Assembly: GCA_903919975.1 (NCBI GenBank)
Contig: CAIXKE010000080.1
Location: forward strand, 1-64,000
Length of the DNA stretch: 64,000 nt
Source: Akkermansiaceae bacterium
Lineage (GTDB): Bacteria; Verrucomicrobiota; Verrucomicrobiia; Verrucomicrobiales; Akkermansiaceae
Reading direction: 5' to 3'
Shown here: piece after piece, positions 8,201 through 16,080 of the stretch
How positions within the stretch are numbered: the first letter of the stretch is position 1
Layout of the letters: each line of letters begins with the position of its first letter
Made by a program: the position numbers and the translations under genes
Notes under the pieces: generated by a model
Database searches by the model: none
Seen by the model: only the letters and a program-made list of their open reading frames with translations
Told to the model about the DNA's origin: nothing

Positions 8201-10657
8201 ACCGTGCCGGAGCTCAACCAACTCGCGTCCGCGGGCAATGATTTCCAAGGCACGATCGACAGCGCCAACGCCCACCTCAATCCGCTCGGCCTGAGCCCGG
8301 GTGCGATCGCATTTGATATCTCGCCGACAGAAATGAAAGCGGGCAAGAGCCACTTCGAACAGATCTACGACCGCGCGCTGCGGGCGACCTTGAACGCCAA
8401 GGGCGCCTTCAATCAAGCCGCCAAGATGTCGCGTTTGCTCCGCAATCAGGAGAACCAAATCAGCGATTCGACCACCGCCTATGTCGATCAAGAAGACGCG
8501 TTTGTCAGCCAGCTCATCGACATTTTTGGCTCGCCATACAGCGGTGACATCGGCGTCGGTAAAACGTTTACCCAAGGCTACGCCGGACCGGATCTCACCA
8601 ACTTCTTCGTCGTCGACCGCCCGACCGATCTGGTGGATACCTCGAAGGCGGTGACACTCAGCCTCAAGGTGCCGACGGGCATAGCGAATTTCAGCGGCAA
8701 CTCGATCGCCGACATCACCCTCGATGGGATCACGCCGAGCAACTCAGTCACCAAGACGGTGACGGTGCAGCCGAACAAAAACCTGCTGTGGTCCAGCGAG
8801 CGGTTCGGCAGCGCGGGCGGCCAGCGCGCCCAAGTCGGCCGCATCCAGCAGGCGTTGCTCGATTCCTATCAGGCGCAGATGGCGCTTCTGGAAAGCAATC
8901 AGAAGATGCAGGTACTCAACACCCGCTTCAAGCGCGAGTTCCAGCTCTTCAATGAGATGGTGGCGGTGCACAGCCAAATCCTGCAGGCAGAGACCGGTGC
9001 CACTCAGCAGATGGTTAGCTTGAGAAGGACACAGGCTGGGTTATACAGTGCCTCCGAGCGTTTGGATGCCTATGCGGCCAACCAAGAGAGCCTCTTCCAT
9101 GCCACGGCCGAATTCTTTCCGAAGGTTTTGGGTCTTGCAGTCGATGGAACGTCTGCCGCGCGTGCAACTCTGATGTTGGCTGGTGCCATTTCCTCAACCG
9201 TCGCTTCATTCTCAGCGGTGAACTTTAGAGCCGGGGCCTATCAGCTCGATGCGAAATACGATCAGCTTTCTTTCGACCTTTACAAAAACATCGACAGCTT
9301 GAATTTCCGCTATGAGCAAAAGCAGCAGATCTATGAGTTCGAGCAACTCTACCGCGAGCTGCTCTCGGCGCACTTCGAAGTGGCGAGTCTCGCCACCGAC
9401 TACCAGCGCAGCAACGAGGCGCTGCGCAACGTGCTCGTCGAAGGTCAGAACCTGCTGACCGACCGCGAGACGTTCCGCCAACGGGCGGCTGGGGTCATCA
9501 ACGGCTACCGCACCAAGGACCTAACCTTCCGCACCTTCCGCAACGAGGCGCTGGAGCAATACCGCACCTTGTATGACCTCGCCGGTCGCTACACCTACCT
9601 CGCGGCCAAGAGCTACGACTACGAGACCGGCCTGCTCGGCACCACCGCAGGGCAGAAGGTGATCTCCAACATCGTCGCCTCCCGCGCGCTCGGCGATCTA
9701 AGCGGCGACCAGCCGCAGGCGACCGTCAGCACCCTCGGTGACTCCGGCTTGGCCGGCACGATGGCCCAGCTCAACGCGGATTTCTCAGTGGCCAAGGGCC
9801 GCCTGGGCATCAACAACCCGGACCCCTACGGCACGCTCTTCAGCCTGCGCCAGGAGTTGTTCCGGATTCAGGATGACCCCGACAAAACCAGCGACGACGA
9901 CGCATGGAAACAGACGATGCAGCAATACATCGTGAGCAACCTGATGGCCGATCCGGACGTGGCGCGCTATTGCAACAACCTGAAGAAACCCGACGGCACC
10001 GCGGTTCCCGGCATCGTGATTTCCTTCGGCAGCACCATCGAGCATCTCAAGAATTTCTTCGGGCTGCCGCTGGCCGCGGGTGACAGCGCCTACACGCCGG
10101 GCAGCTTTGCCACCAAGATTTCCAGCGTCGGGATCGCCCTGCCAGGTTATGTCGGGATGAATTCCTATGGCTCTGGCTCCGCTGGTTCGGGCACCAGTGC
10201 CGGCAGCAGCGCCAACGCCCTGAGCACCACGCCTTATCTCTATCTGATCCCCTGTGGCAACGACCAGATGCTCGCCCCGCCGCTGGGCGACACCAACACC
10301 TTGCGCAGCTGGACCGTGCACGACCAGGCGCTGCCGCTGCCCTACAATCTCGGGGCTTCGGCCTTCAACAGCACCAACTTCTTCGATGCCAACGGCACTT
10401 TGAGCGAACAGCCGTGGATCCTGCGCAAACACCAGCCGTTCCGCCCGGTGAGCGACGCCTCCTTGTTCTACAGCAGCATCCCCACCGAGTTCACCAACAC
10501 CCGCTTGATCGGCCGCAGTGTCTGGAACACCCGCTGGAAGATCGTCATCCCCGCCTACACGCTGCTCAGCAACGAACAGGACGCGCTCAACCGCTTCGTC
10601 GCCAGCGTCACGGATATCCAACTCTTCCTCCGCAGCTACTCGAACTCCGGGAACTGA
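2279..10657 (+). CDS. Giant secreted protein (2,792 residues), function unknown
   Basis: A signal peptide is clear (MNTRFFPFLAAVGALLLAPL, then AQA). Residues about 45-115 and 1120-1195 carry paired beta repeats of the type 'VTNSGAGYYSAPLVTI' / 'ILNSGSGYTAAPEIKI', found in various bacterial surface proteins. The middle is beta-rich, with many D/N-rich turns and no motif I can name. From about 2170 to 2475 the composition changes to long amphipathic helices, such as QKQQIYEFEQLYRELLSAHF, with one hydrophobic stretch near 2291-2312. The C-terminus returns to a compact domain ending VTDIQLFLRSYSNSGN. It overlaps the next gene by one base (TGATG), so the two are translationally coupled. The frame is uninterrupted over 8.4 kb, which argues that the protein is used. 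A large adhesin or a toxin-like translocating protein are both possible, with no direct support for either. Confidence 0.85.
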   Translation: MNTRFFPFLAAVGALLLAPLAQAQLQIRGGASNVLDPRCAGGSALVSDGLVTGIVVTNSGAGYYSAPLVTISAGVGGTAYASAVVSNGVVTSITIDSGGLGYSAENPPTVTIAAPAVPTGEAATTPQFAGVGVTSTGAGAISWAGISSGRYPNAVDATTDPAAPVVTAILAQSGIGYSFASGVPRYAFGDVIERPSLGWNGDPKNSTYWRAEPVKPGEVFADVYLGNIDGGSQPLVKTELVNVTNCSPASNVVTVAAVPSALVSGSTLLGQRVDIVNGLTLTLRGKPSEAISSSTAREFSAPLSYYYSPHAGRVFATQAGRVTVTWVSNVPDTTSPDDTKPTYKFKTESFAVGSAPNVPQRPMYWTEKSFNGPLVNIPAGRIVAANVVYNSFMPSHVVDEFVPVGYNPSNDPSNSAPAERRTLWYDNMAGRGTLHAYNLEGGVFVEYLGAEISSTGKREFLGADVVSTKRDAESINIEVTLGHQLSPWNSPEEADLISSLAPNATQTSGKALYGTSALANGQLVYHAERENNDPDKIQIYWLEPKDAEIYLAAAPNLSIQWPKYLRKYTQVWPASLSEFETMAVTLTGNGIATGPQFDPANLPQVAYQDDPAETEVGMDVESQRLLVDFSVSSDKTNRSLLKFMTGGTPWYVPLYIQAEDKLGSPEVEDPDGEGPLTDTPSVATLSDTNADGRADLVEVVNVGDRLVAPDGCTAGGYIASGINYYPAGYINPFTAGMAAAEAGAIIPVNAPSPTYLEIDSVTFEILANSYNGSVNYEFTLNGEPIGTLENTEPDSSMTPPLNSLTIDDPELLANWRLGQNNGFGFTRTGYGHLGWIRVIVAAGDDTAVTYLYHGADGGGDFNPEWEHSETDLNDMTAEWVSRNLEEEVTFQASDRRLMEPLAEPERFDLKVWWFKKVMPPSAKFAPFYLPAKVGRYQVEYPMFKPQIVIASGIGTGDLGSSQQAGGVYYQNDATKAGYNPNEEHALLLGKRAYALRDDLNDPATTSRPFVLLAYTDPTDRRPSMDVYEVVRETFTYPLAYDAIAGTKVQPPGPLFALPLPLGDDGKALNYEVDAVADLASAGDAPANYAGFSFKDRQGYDWTYRGAHAKTSCIARTEINRYPTNVYQIIIDHPGSGYETPPTVTIAPPTTVDGVTATAEAIVSNGEITGIQILNSGSGYTAAPEIKIAPPVSFGMKFYYNSLPGFFEPSLTLANQRPVGTVMPFIADTGSGVPVTLTYQPKWPDDLSLPIAQRKIVPVLKTAETLTLPKASAIAGQLPQIRGASSAEVIYQQSVANTGATANSVTLHDPTRQKRFLLTAGALDKLPPSVLTSDYAGKTYFQTLSPSLQQRFYYDANLGTKGGLVLKGEFVDEIAGEDYLNLNVLSAAELAELQGLCTYGDSNKSKWDAAINALSTQLETFSESTTVPGKYVVDETKDHRLIDQSTLADIRDRDTAVDSYALSATGKGTGYVTLMLENGEAFTDAGNTVSMQILKVHPSLYKGDLKVLLASNPLDEQVTLRHSGDYAGHPELYEFQWRYGFPTDGTDPTITEENIDTTASTSTWLKPNGDLGGTILVGGSPTATISNPAVLMGDTYFTMCYRLKVDGQADDAEWSRWTEPALVEGWIKRVLAKITPFNQRMSDLYNSEINTDVSMLTQAGKRWEGDIALNLNNINDVGLIEIYETVLNRGKNFTIGSGIDFPSANNGMILAAGYLNDLYTILGNEAYADGANPTISIDDASSSTEVNTSRFSFEGQVASSLDEELALLKGRDDSVNPGVGTAPAYNRLWWNYTRGINSGEVLYATNYNIKEKTGSSTANGVVDAADAYRMFPQGHGDAYGHYLTALKGYYKLLEHPYFTWQTSAEDVTVLGKSVQIDYKDERKFAASAANAASSARQIVALVHRQNYKDDPASGWSQFRDGKVNSRTGVTRYQALDEWVSRSAQGSYVNWVAANTLLPDKDTNPNHSGVQIVDRTTVPELNQLASAGNDFQGTIDSANAHLNPLGLSPGAIAFDISPTEMKAGKSHFEQIYDRALRATLNAKGAFNQAAKMSRLLRNQENQISDSTTAYVDQEDAFVSQLIDIFGSPYSGDIGVGKTFTQGYAGPDLTNFFVVDRPTDLVDTSKAVTLSLKVPTGIANFSGNSIADITLDGITPSNSVTKTVTVQPNKNLLWSSERFGSAGGQRAQVGRIQQALLDSYQAQMALLESNQKMQVLNTRFKREFQLFNEMVAVHSQILQAETGATQQMVSLRRTQAGLYSASERLDAYAANQESLFHATAEFFPKVLGLAVDGTSAARATLMLAGAISSTVASFSAVNFRAGAYQLDAKYDQLSFDLYKNIDSLNFRYEQKQQIYEFEQLYRELLSAHFEVASLATDYQRSNEALRNVLVEGQNLLTDRETFRQRAAGVINGYRTKDLTFRTFRNEALEQYRTLYDLAGRYTYLAAKSYDYETGLLGTTAGQKVISNIVASRALGDLSGDQPQATVSTLGDSGLAGTMAQLNADFSVAKGRLGINNPDPYGTLFSLRQELFRIQDDPDKTSDDDAWKQTMQQYIVSNLMADPDVARYCNNLKKPDGTAVPGIVISFGSTIEHLKNFFGLPLAAGDSAYTPGSFATKISSVGIALPGYVGMNSYGSGSAGSGTSAGSSANALSTTPYLYLIPCGNDQMLAPPLGDTNTLRSWTVHDQALPLPYNLGASAFNSTNFFDANGTLSEQPWILRKHQPFRPVSDASLFYSSIPTEFTNTRLIGRSVWNTRWKIVIPAYTLLSNEQDALNRFVASVTDIQLFLRSYSNSGN

Positions 10658-11247
10658 TGAAAAGACTGATAGTCATTGTGGCGGTTTTGGCGGCCTTGCT
10701 GTTTTTGTGGCTCGGCTGGCACTGGTTGGATGGGCGTCGCAAGCCGCCTGTGGACCAGCCATCGGTTGCGGTTTCCAAGATTGATCCGCCAACGAAGGTT
10801 GAGAACGATCCGGTGAAGATTTTCCAACGCGCCTTCTGGGCGAGTCCGACGAGTGAGGACAAGATCCTGCACGCGGAACGCCGCGAATGGAGCAACGCAG
10901 AGGGAGTGCGGAAATGGCAGTGGTTTCTGGTGGTCGAGCCATCGGCGCCATTGCTCAAGCGCCTGCGCGATGACAATGCCTTCGGCCTCGCGCCGGCGGG
11001 TTCCGCGGCGGACATCGCCGATGCGCCGAAGTGGTTTGCTTTTGATTCGAACGAAAGCGTCGTCATGAAATCTCCCCACAGTGAAATGCAGTTGATTTTT
11101 TCCATGGACGGCAAGGTTCTGCATGCGACCGATTCGGGACTTGGCTTTCGGCCCGGCGCGCCGGAGCCGGTCAAACAAACGCCCCCATCATCCGCTCCTG
11201 CCCCCGGTCGTTTACCGACGACCCTACCACCCACTCCGAAACCATGA
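10657..11247 (+). CDS. Small membrane-anchored protein, function unknown
   Basis: The protein has 196 residues. The start is chosen at 10657 because the ATG overlaps the TGA of the giant gene and opens directly into one N-terminal membrane helix (IVIVAVLAALLFLWLGWHWL); the frame stays open upstream but that part lies inside the giant gene. A periplasmic domain of about 130 residues (with PTKVENDPVKIFQRAFWA and WQWFLVVEPSAPLL) follows, then a Pro/Thr-rich tail. It ends in an ATGA overlap with the next gene. The position suggests a dedicated anchor or chaperone for the giant protein, but this is inferred only from coupling. I do not recognise the family. Confidence 0.8.
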   Translation: MKRLIVIVAVLAALLFLWLGWHWLDGRRKPPVDQPSVAVSKIDPPTKVENDPVKIFQRAFWASPTSEDKILHAERREWSNAEGVRKWQWFLVVEPSAPLLKRLRDDNAFGLAPAGSAADIADAPKWFAFDSNESVVMKSPHSEMQLIFSMDGKVLHATDSGLGFRPGAPEPVKQTPPSSAPAPGRLPTTLPPTPKP

Positions 11248-13055
11248 TTGAAACACTGCAACATTTTGTAAGGGCCGGCCTTTTGTTTTGGCTCGTCGCC
11301 TGCGGCCTCGGGACCACCCAAGCCGCCGTGCCGCAACGGCTCAACCACCAGGGCCGCGTGGCGGTGAATGGGGTGAACTTCGATGGCAACGGCCAGTTCA
11401 AGTTCGCGTTGGTCAACGCGGGTGGAACGGTCAGCTATTGGAGCAATGACGGGACGGGGACTGCGGGTTCGCAACCGACGGCGGCGGTATCGCTGGCGGT
11501 GACCAAAGGGCTTTATTCGGTCCTGCTCGGCGATAGTTTGCTCGCCAACATGACGGCGCTCCCTTCGAGCGCCTTGGATCAGGACGATGTGCGCCTGCGG
11601 ATTTGGTTCAACGACGGCAGCCGTGGCTTCCAACTCATCACGCCCGATCAGCGCTTGGCCTCAGCGCCTTATGCGTTGCTTGCGGCGAGCGCCAGCAGCG
11701 TATCGCTTTCGGCGGTCAATGCAGCGCCTGTCAAACCGGTGGTTGCCTGGGGTTATAATGGCAGCGGCCAGACGACGCTGCCAAGTTTGTCCGGGGTGGC
11801 CGCCATCGCCGCCGGCGAGTCGCACAGCCTCGCGCTGTTGGATGCGGGCACGCTTGTGGCATGGGGGCTCAACACCAGCGGGCAAACCACGGTGCCCGGC
11901 ACGGCCACCGGCGTCACGAACATCGCCGCGGGTGTGGATCACAACCTGGCCCGCAAGAGCGATGGCACGGTTGTCGCTTGGGGCAGCAATGCGAGCGGCA
12001 AGGCCACGGTCCCAAGCGGCATCACCACCGCCACCAAAGTCGCAGCGGGTGCCAGCCATAGCCTGGCGCTTTTGGCGAACGGCACACTGCGGGCGTGGGG
12101 CGACAACTATTGGGGCCAGACCACGATTCCCTCGGCCCTGGCGGGGGGCTCCGTCACCGCCATTGCCTCGGGCTACGACCACAATCTCGCGCTCACGGCT
12201 TTGGGAGCGGTGGTGGCCTGGGGCCGCGGCAGTGAGGAGGGCGGCGCGGGCCAAATCAGCGTGCCTGCCGAGGCTGCGACTGGCGTGGTCGCCATTGCCG
12301 CAGGTGCCTACCACAGCCTTGCCCTCAAGAGCAACGGCACGGTGGTGGCCTGGGGATTGAACGCTGCCAACCAGTGCACTGTGCCGGCTGATTTGAGCGG
12401 AGTGACCCAGCTCGCCGCAGGCTACGGCTTCAGCATGGCCCTCAAATCCAACGGCACGATCGTCGTCTGGGGTCAGACCGCCGACGGCGTGCCGACGATA
12501 CCCGCCACGGCGACCGAGGTGGTGGCGATTGCTGCCGGAACGAGGCACGCGCTGGCCTTGCGCTCGGACCTGGTTCCCGCGCAAGTCGCGCGCCTCGATC
12601 AGGACAACGTCTTCACCGGCAAGCTCGGCATCAATCGCGTGCCGGCCACCTACGAACTCGAAGTGAATGGCAATGCCTGGAAATCAACCGCCGGGGCTTG
12701 GCTTTCCAACTCCGACCGGCGGATCAAGACCGACATCGAGTCGATCTCCGGTGCCTTGGACAAACTCGACCAGGTGCGGCTGGTGGATTTCCGCTACACC
12801 GACGACTACCTTGCCGCTCATCCCGAGATCGAGGACCGCCGCTATCCCAACGTGATCGCCCAGGAGTTCGCGCGGGTTTTTCCGGATGACGTGAAAAGCA
12901 GCGGCCAGAAACTGCCCGACGGCTCGGAGATCCTGCAGGTGGACACCTATCCGCTGACGATTTACTCGGCCGCGGCGATCCAGGAACTCCAAAAGAAACT
13001 CGGCGAGCAAGAGCAGCGCCTCCGCAAGCTGGAAGAACTTCTCAAGAATCGGTAA
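11244..13055 (+). CDS. RCC1-like propeller with C-terminal peptidase S74 chaperone domain
   Basis: The 603-residue protein has a signal peptide (residues 1-29, ending around TTQAA) and the same N-terminal beta domain as the protein at 506 (RLNHQGRVAVNG and PDQRLASAPYALLAASA). About seven RCC1-type repeats of about 38-50 residues follow (for example VVAWGYNGSGQTTLPSLSG, IAAGESHSLALL), predicting a beta-propeller. Residues about 480-603 form a peptidase S74 intramolecular chaperone. SDRRIK (Ser490, Lys495) matches the self-cleavage site of endosialidase-type tail spikes, and the C-terminus is a Leu/Glu-rich coiled coil (IQELQKKLGEQEQRLRKLEE). In phage spikes this domain drives trimerisation and then cuts itself off. 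It overlaps its upstream neighbour by four bases and directly abuts the downstream start. Confidence 0.85.
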   Translation: MIETLQHFVRAGLLFWLVACGLGTTQAAVPQRLNHQGRVAVNGVNFDGNGQFKFALVNAGGTVSYWSNDGTGTAGSQPTAAVSLAVTKGLYSVLLGDSLLANMTALPSSALDQDDVRLRIWFNDGSRGFQLITPDQRLASAPYALLAASASSVSLSAVNAAPVKPVVAWGYNGSGQTTLPSLSGVAAIAAGESHSLALLDAGTLVAWGLNTSGQTTVPGTATGVTNIAAGVDHNLARKSDGTVVAWGSNASGKATVPSGITTATKVAAGASHSLALLANGTLRAWGDNYWGQTTIPSALAGGSVTAIASGYDHNLALTALGAVVAWGRGSEEGGAGQISVPAEAATGVVAIAAGAYHSLALKSNGTVVAWGLNAANQCTVPADLSGVTQLAAGYGFSMALKSNGTIVVWGQTADGVPTIPATATEVVAIAAGTRHALALRSDLVPAQVARLDQDNVFTGKLGINRVPATYELEVNGNAWKSTAGAWLSNSDRRIKTDIESISGALDKLDQVRLVDFRYTDDYLAAHPEIEDRRYPNVIAQEFARVFPDDVKSSGQKLPDGSEILQVDTYPLTIYSAAAIQELQKKLGEQEQRLRKLEELLKNR

Positions 13056-14018
13056 ATGGCTGTCATGCGTCGTCTTTGGTTGGTGTTCCTGCTGCCGCTT
13101 GCGGCCCGGGGCGGGACGAGTGCGGACTACTCCATCGGCCCCGTCGTGCTCGACGGGGGCGGCGTGGCCGGTTCCAGCGCGGCATACTCGGTCAACCCTG
13201 CCACGGCCGCGGGTGCTGCCGGCGCCTCGCTCAATTATGCGGTCCGCACCGGCTACGCGGGGCAACTCCTGGATCGGGTGAGCATCGCCATCGATGAGCC
13301 CACGTCGCCGATGACGCTCAATGAAAGAGCCGCCCTTCAACTCGCGGTCACTGAATTCCACGACGACTCCACCCGAGGGATCCTGCCCGTGGAATCGGTG
13401 AGCTGGTCGGTGCAAAGCGGCCCGCTCGCCAGTATCAATTCCACAGGGCTGGCCACCGCAGGCTCGGTCTATCAGAACACAGTGGCGGTCGGGCGCGCCG
13501 CCATTGGGAGTTTGTCCGACACGCTCAACCTCACGATCGCCAACACCGGTTTGGATGACTTGGCACCCTACGCGGCGGATGGTTTGCCCGATGTTTGGCA
13601 AGTCAGCCACTTCGGACTCAATGGCACGCAGGCGAGCATCAACTCCGACGCGGATTCCGACAGCTTGAGCAACCTGCAGGAGTATGCGTTCGGCACCAAT
13701 CCGTTGCAGGCGTCGGGCGCGGCAGTGCAGTGGAGCGGCAGCACCTTTCTGTCCGCCGGGGTGCCCGTGCCGTATGCGACGACCGTGAATGGCAGCTTCA
13801 GCTATCGTGCGGTCTTTTCACGGCGCAAGGATTACAGCGCCGTGGGGCTGTCCTATGCGGTGGAGTTCAGCGCCGACCTTGTCACCTGGAAGGCTTCCAC
13901 CACCACCCCGACCCGGCTGGCGGATAATGGAGAGGTAGAGGCGGTCTACGTGCCTTATATCATTTTCGTGAATGGCAGAAAAGCCACCTTCTTCCGAGTG
14001 AAGGTGCAGTCCCGGTAA
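13056..14018 (+). CDS. Secreted protein with Ca-binding type-3-like repeat
   Basis: The 320-residue protein starts immediately after the TAA of the previous gene. It has a signal peptide (MAVMRRLWLVFLLPLAARGG). An N-terminal segment reads DYSIGPVVLDGGGVAGSSAA and VNPATAAGAAGASLNYAVRT, a pattern common at the start of verrucomicrobial surface proteins. A bacterial Ig-like stretch (about 85-165) follows, then a calcium-binding-type segment DADSDSLSNLQEYAFGTNP (about 190-215), then a beta domain. No membrane anchor or PEP-CTERM tail is visible, so it is probably secreted or held by a partner. Its function is unknown. Confidence 0.75.
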   Translation: MAVMRRLWLVFLLPLAARGGTSADYSIGPVVLDGGGVAGSSAAYSVNPATAAGAAGASLNYAVRTGYAGQLLDRVSIAIDEPTSPMTLNERAALQLAVTEFHDDSTRGILPVESVSWSVQSGPLASINSTGLATAGSVYQNTVAVGRAAIGSLSDTLNLTIANTGLDDLAPYAADGLPDVWQVSHFGLNGTQASINSDADSDSLSNLQEYAFGTNPLQASGAAVQWSGSTFLSAGVPVPYATTVNGSFSYRAVFSRRKDYSAVGLSYAVEFSADLVTWKASTTTPTRLADNGEVEAVYVPYIIFVNGRKATFFRVKVQSR

Positions 14019-14037
14019 TCGACGAGATAAACGCGAT

Positions 14038-15708
14038 ATGACATTCACTTTCATCGACTGGTCCTCCTTCCCCCTCCGCCACGGGAGCCTGCTGCTGCTC
14101 TCCTTGTTGCTGTTGAGACCGGACGCCGCCACGGCGGAGATCGTGTTCAGCGGGCAACAGAACATCGCCATCCCGACCAACATCGGTGGCGTCTACATCA
14201 ACATCAATAATGCCCAGTCCGGCTCTGCGCCCGTTTTAGGTTGGGATCTGAATCCGTTTTTCGGCGGGTTGTTCATCGCCAACTCCCCGACTTTCCAACC
14301 GGTGCGCAGCGGCGAGGGTTCCGAGGACGCGATCGTTCGCTTCGCCGCCGCCTCGATCATCGGCGGGAGTTCGACTTTTTCCTCGGACTGGGGCGGCTCG
14401 GGGGACTACGGGGGGCTGGGCCACCTCGGCTCGGGGCCCACACAGTTCACCGACGGCAAGGCCGGCTATCTGGGTTTCAAACTGGCCTCGGGCACGGGTA
14501 CCCCGGTCTATGGCTGGATGCGGGTGGTGCTCACCGAAAACGGCCAGAATGGCCTCATTCAAAGCTGGGCCTATGAGAATGACGCGGCGATTGGTTCGAT
14601 TAAAGTCGGTGCTACCGGTGAGGCCGGGCAGCGCCTGGTCAGCAGCGTGCTGGCCCCGGTCACGGCCAGCACCGCGGGGGACGCGATCCTGATGGAAGCG
14701 GGCGGCAAGCTCACCTTCGACGAGGGCGCGCAACAAGGCAGTTTCAGCGGCAAAATCGACGGGGCAGGAGAGATCGTGATCCAAGGGACCGGTGGTCTGC
14801 GCCTCAACGGCAGCAACACGTTCTCCGGGACCGCCTCAGTGCTCGAGGGCAGCAAGCTCACGGTTACCATCAACGACAATCTCGGTGGCGCATTGGTGAA
14901 ACTGGGCACCGCCTCGGAGCTGGTCTTTGATTCCAGCATCGAAAATAATGGAACGTCCAACAAGTTCACCAATGACATCGCACTGGACGGAACTGCTGCC
15001 ACCCTCCGCAACAGCGGTGACGGCGTGGTGGAACTTGCCGGTGGCATCAATGGGACGGGCCAACTCGTCAAGGATGGCACCGGTGAGGTGAAACTGACGG
15101 GAATCAGTACCTATACTGGTAACACCATCGTCAACGACGGCAAGCTGGTCGTCAACGGCAGCATCTCCACCAGCATGCTGACGGTGGTCAACACTGGCGC
15201 TGGCTTGGGCGGCTCGGGCACTGTCGGCGCGTTGACGGTGAATGCAGGCGCAGAACTCACCCCCGGAAATAGCCCGGGTAATATGATCATTACCGGCGAT
15301 TTCACCCTCCAGGGCGTTTATGTTTGGGAACTTGCGAGTTTCTCAACCGAGGGTCCCGGCACGAATTACGATACGGTGACGATCAACCTCGGCAATATGG
15401 ACATTACGGGAGCCTCGTTGGCACTGAGTCTTGGCGATTTTGCGCCGGCCAACATTGGGTTTTGGCAGACCAGCCAGGTCTGGGAAGGGATCATCAACAA
15501 CGTGGGCTCTGGCACTCTGACGGGCTTTTTCGCGTCGATCGACAACAGCAACTGGCTGTCACTGGGATCCTTTTCGACTGACAACATCGGCAATGATGTG
15601 AACTTGGTTTGGACGGCGGCCATCCCCGAGGCGCGCACGTTCCTTTTGGGGTTGTTTGGAATGCTGGCGCTCTTGGGCCGCCGCGCGCGCGACAAACGTT
15701 CGCGATGA
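14038..15708 (+). CDS. PEP-CTERM protein with autotransporter-type beta-strand repeats
   Basis: The protein has 556 residues with an N-terminal signal region (RHGSLLLLSLLLLRPDAATA). An N-terminal beta domain contains VFSGQQNIAIPTNIGGVYIN. Autotransporter-associated beta-strand repeats follow (GTGGLRLNGSNTFSGT at about 240, and GTGEVKLTGISTYTGNTIVN at about 345). The C-terminus, IPEARTFLLGLFGMLALLGR followed by an Arg/Lys-rich tail, is a PEP-CTERM signal: Pro-Glu motif, membrane helix, basic end. Exosortase would be expected to cut and anchor it, but no exosortase is in this window. It closes the six-gene run, 19 bases after its neighbour. Reverse-strand frames across its end are shadows. Confidence 0.85.
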   Translation: MTFTFIDWSSFPLRHGSLLLLSLLLLRPDAATAEIVFSGQQNIAIPTNIGGVYININNAQSGSAPVLGWDLNPFFGGLFIANSPTFQPVRSGEGSEDAIVRFAAASIIGGSSTFSSDWGGSGDYGGLGHLGSGPTQFTDGKAGYLGFKLASGTGTPVYGWMRVVLTENGQNGLIQSWAYENDAAIGSIKVGATGEAGQRLVSSVLAPVTASTAGDAILMEAGGKLTFDEGAQQGSFSGKIDGAGEIVIQGTGGLRLNGSNTFSGTASVLEGSKLTVTINDNLGGALVKLGTASELVFDSSIENNGTSNKFTNDIALDGTAATLRNSGDGVVELAGGINGTGQLVKDGTGEVKLTGISTYTGNTIVNDGKLVVNGSISTSMLTVVNTGAGLGGSGTVGALTVNAGAELTPGNSPGNMIITGDFTLQGVYVWELASFSTEGPGTNYDTVTINLGNMDITGASLALSLGDFAPANIGFWQTSQVWEGIINNVGSGTLTGFFASIDNSNWLSLGSFSTDNIGNDVNLVWTAAIPEARTFLLGLFGMLALLGRRARDKRSR

Positions 15709-15916
15709 GATGGTCAACATTCCATTTCCATCCGCTCCGAAACGTGAGGAACCGATTGAAGCGTCCGCACCCACCGGCGACAACGACGCGAAGAATCTTT
15801 CCCGCCGTTGTTTTCGTCTGGCGGAAATCTTCATCGAAGAGCAAACGCGCCGGCGCTGAACGTGGCTGCGGTTTCCAACCGCCAGGCCCCTCTTCAAAAA
15901 GAACAACGCAGCAAGC

Positions 15917-16045
15917 TCAAACACGATCCGCCGCGAAGGCGTCTATCTGATGAGCGACGCTTGGAGAGCTGGCTTTGCCTGTCTTTTGGGCGGAGACCGG
16001 AGAGACGATGGCGAGCAGCAGCAAGCAGATGAGGCGACGTTTCAT
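15917..16045 (-). pseudogene. Possible secreted-protein remnant with signal peptide and in-frame stop
   Basis: A minus-strand ATG at 16045 opens a convincing signal peptide (MKRRLICLLLLAIVSPVSAQ) and then stops at TGA 15917-15919 after 42 codons. The same frame stays open beyond the stop for about 400 bases (VLFEEGPGGW, LLFDEDFR), running into the 3' end of the PEP-CTERM gene, so this may be a decayed gene. The continuation is not recognisable. Otherwise 15,709-16,080 holds nothing I can assign. Confidence 0.35.
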
Positions 16046-16080
16046 ATGAGAATGAAGAAAAATATTTCTTATCATTGCGA

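Noticed and set aside
10414-10656. Longer N-terminus for the small anchored protein
   Set aside because: The frame is open, but it lies inside the giant gene and the signal-anchor starts exactly at ATG 10657, which overlaps the previous stop.
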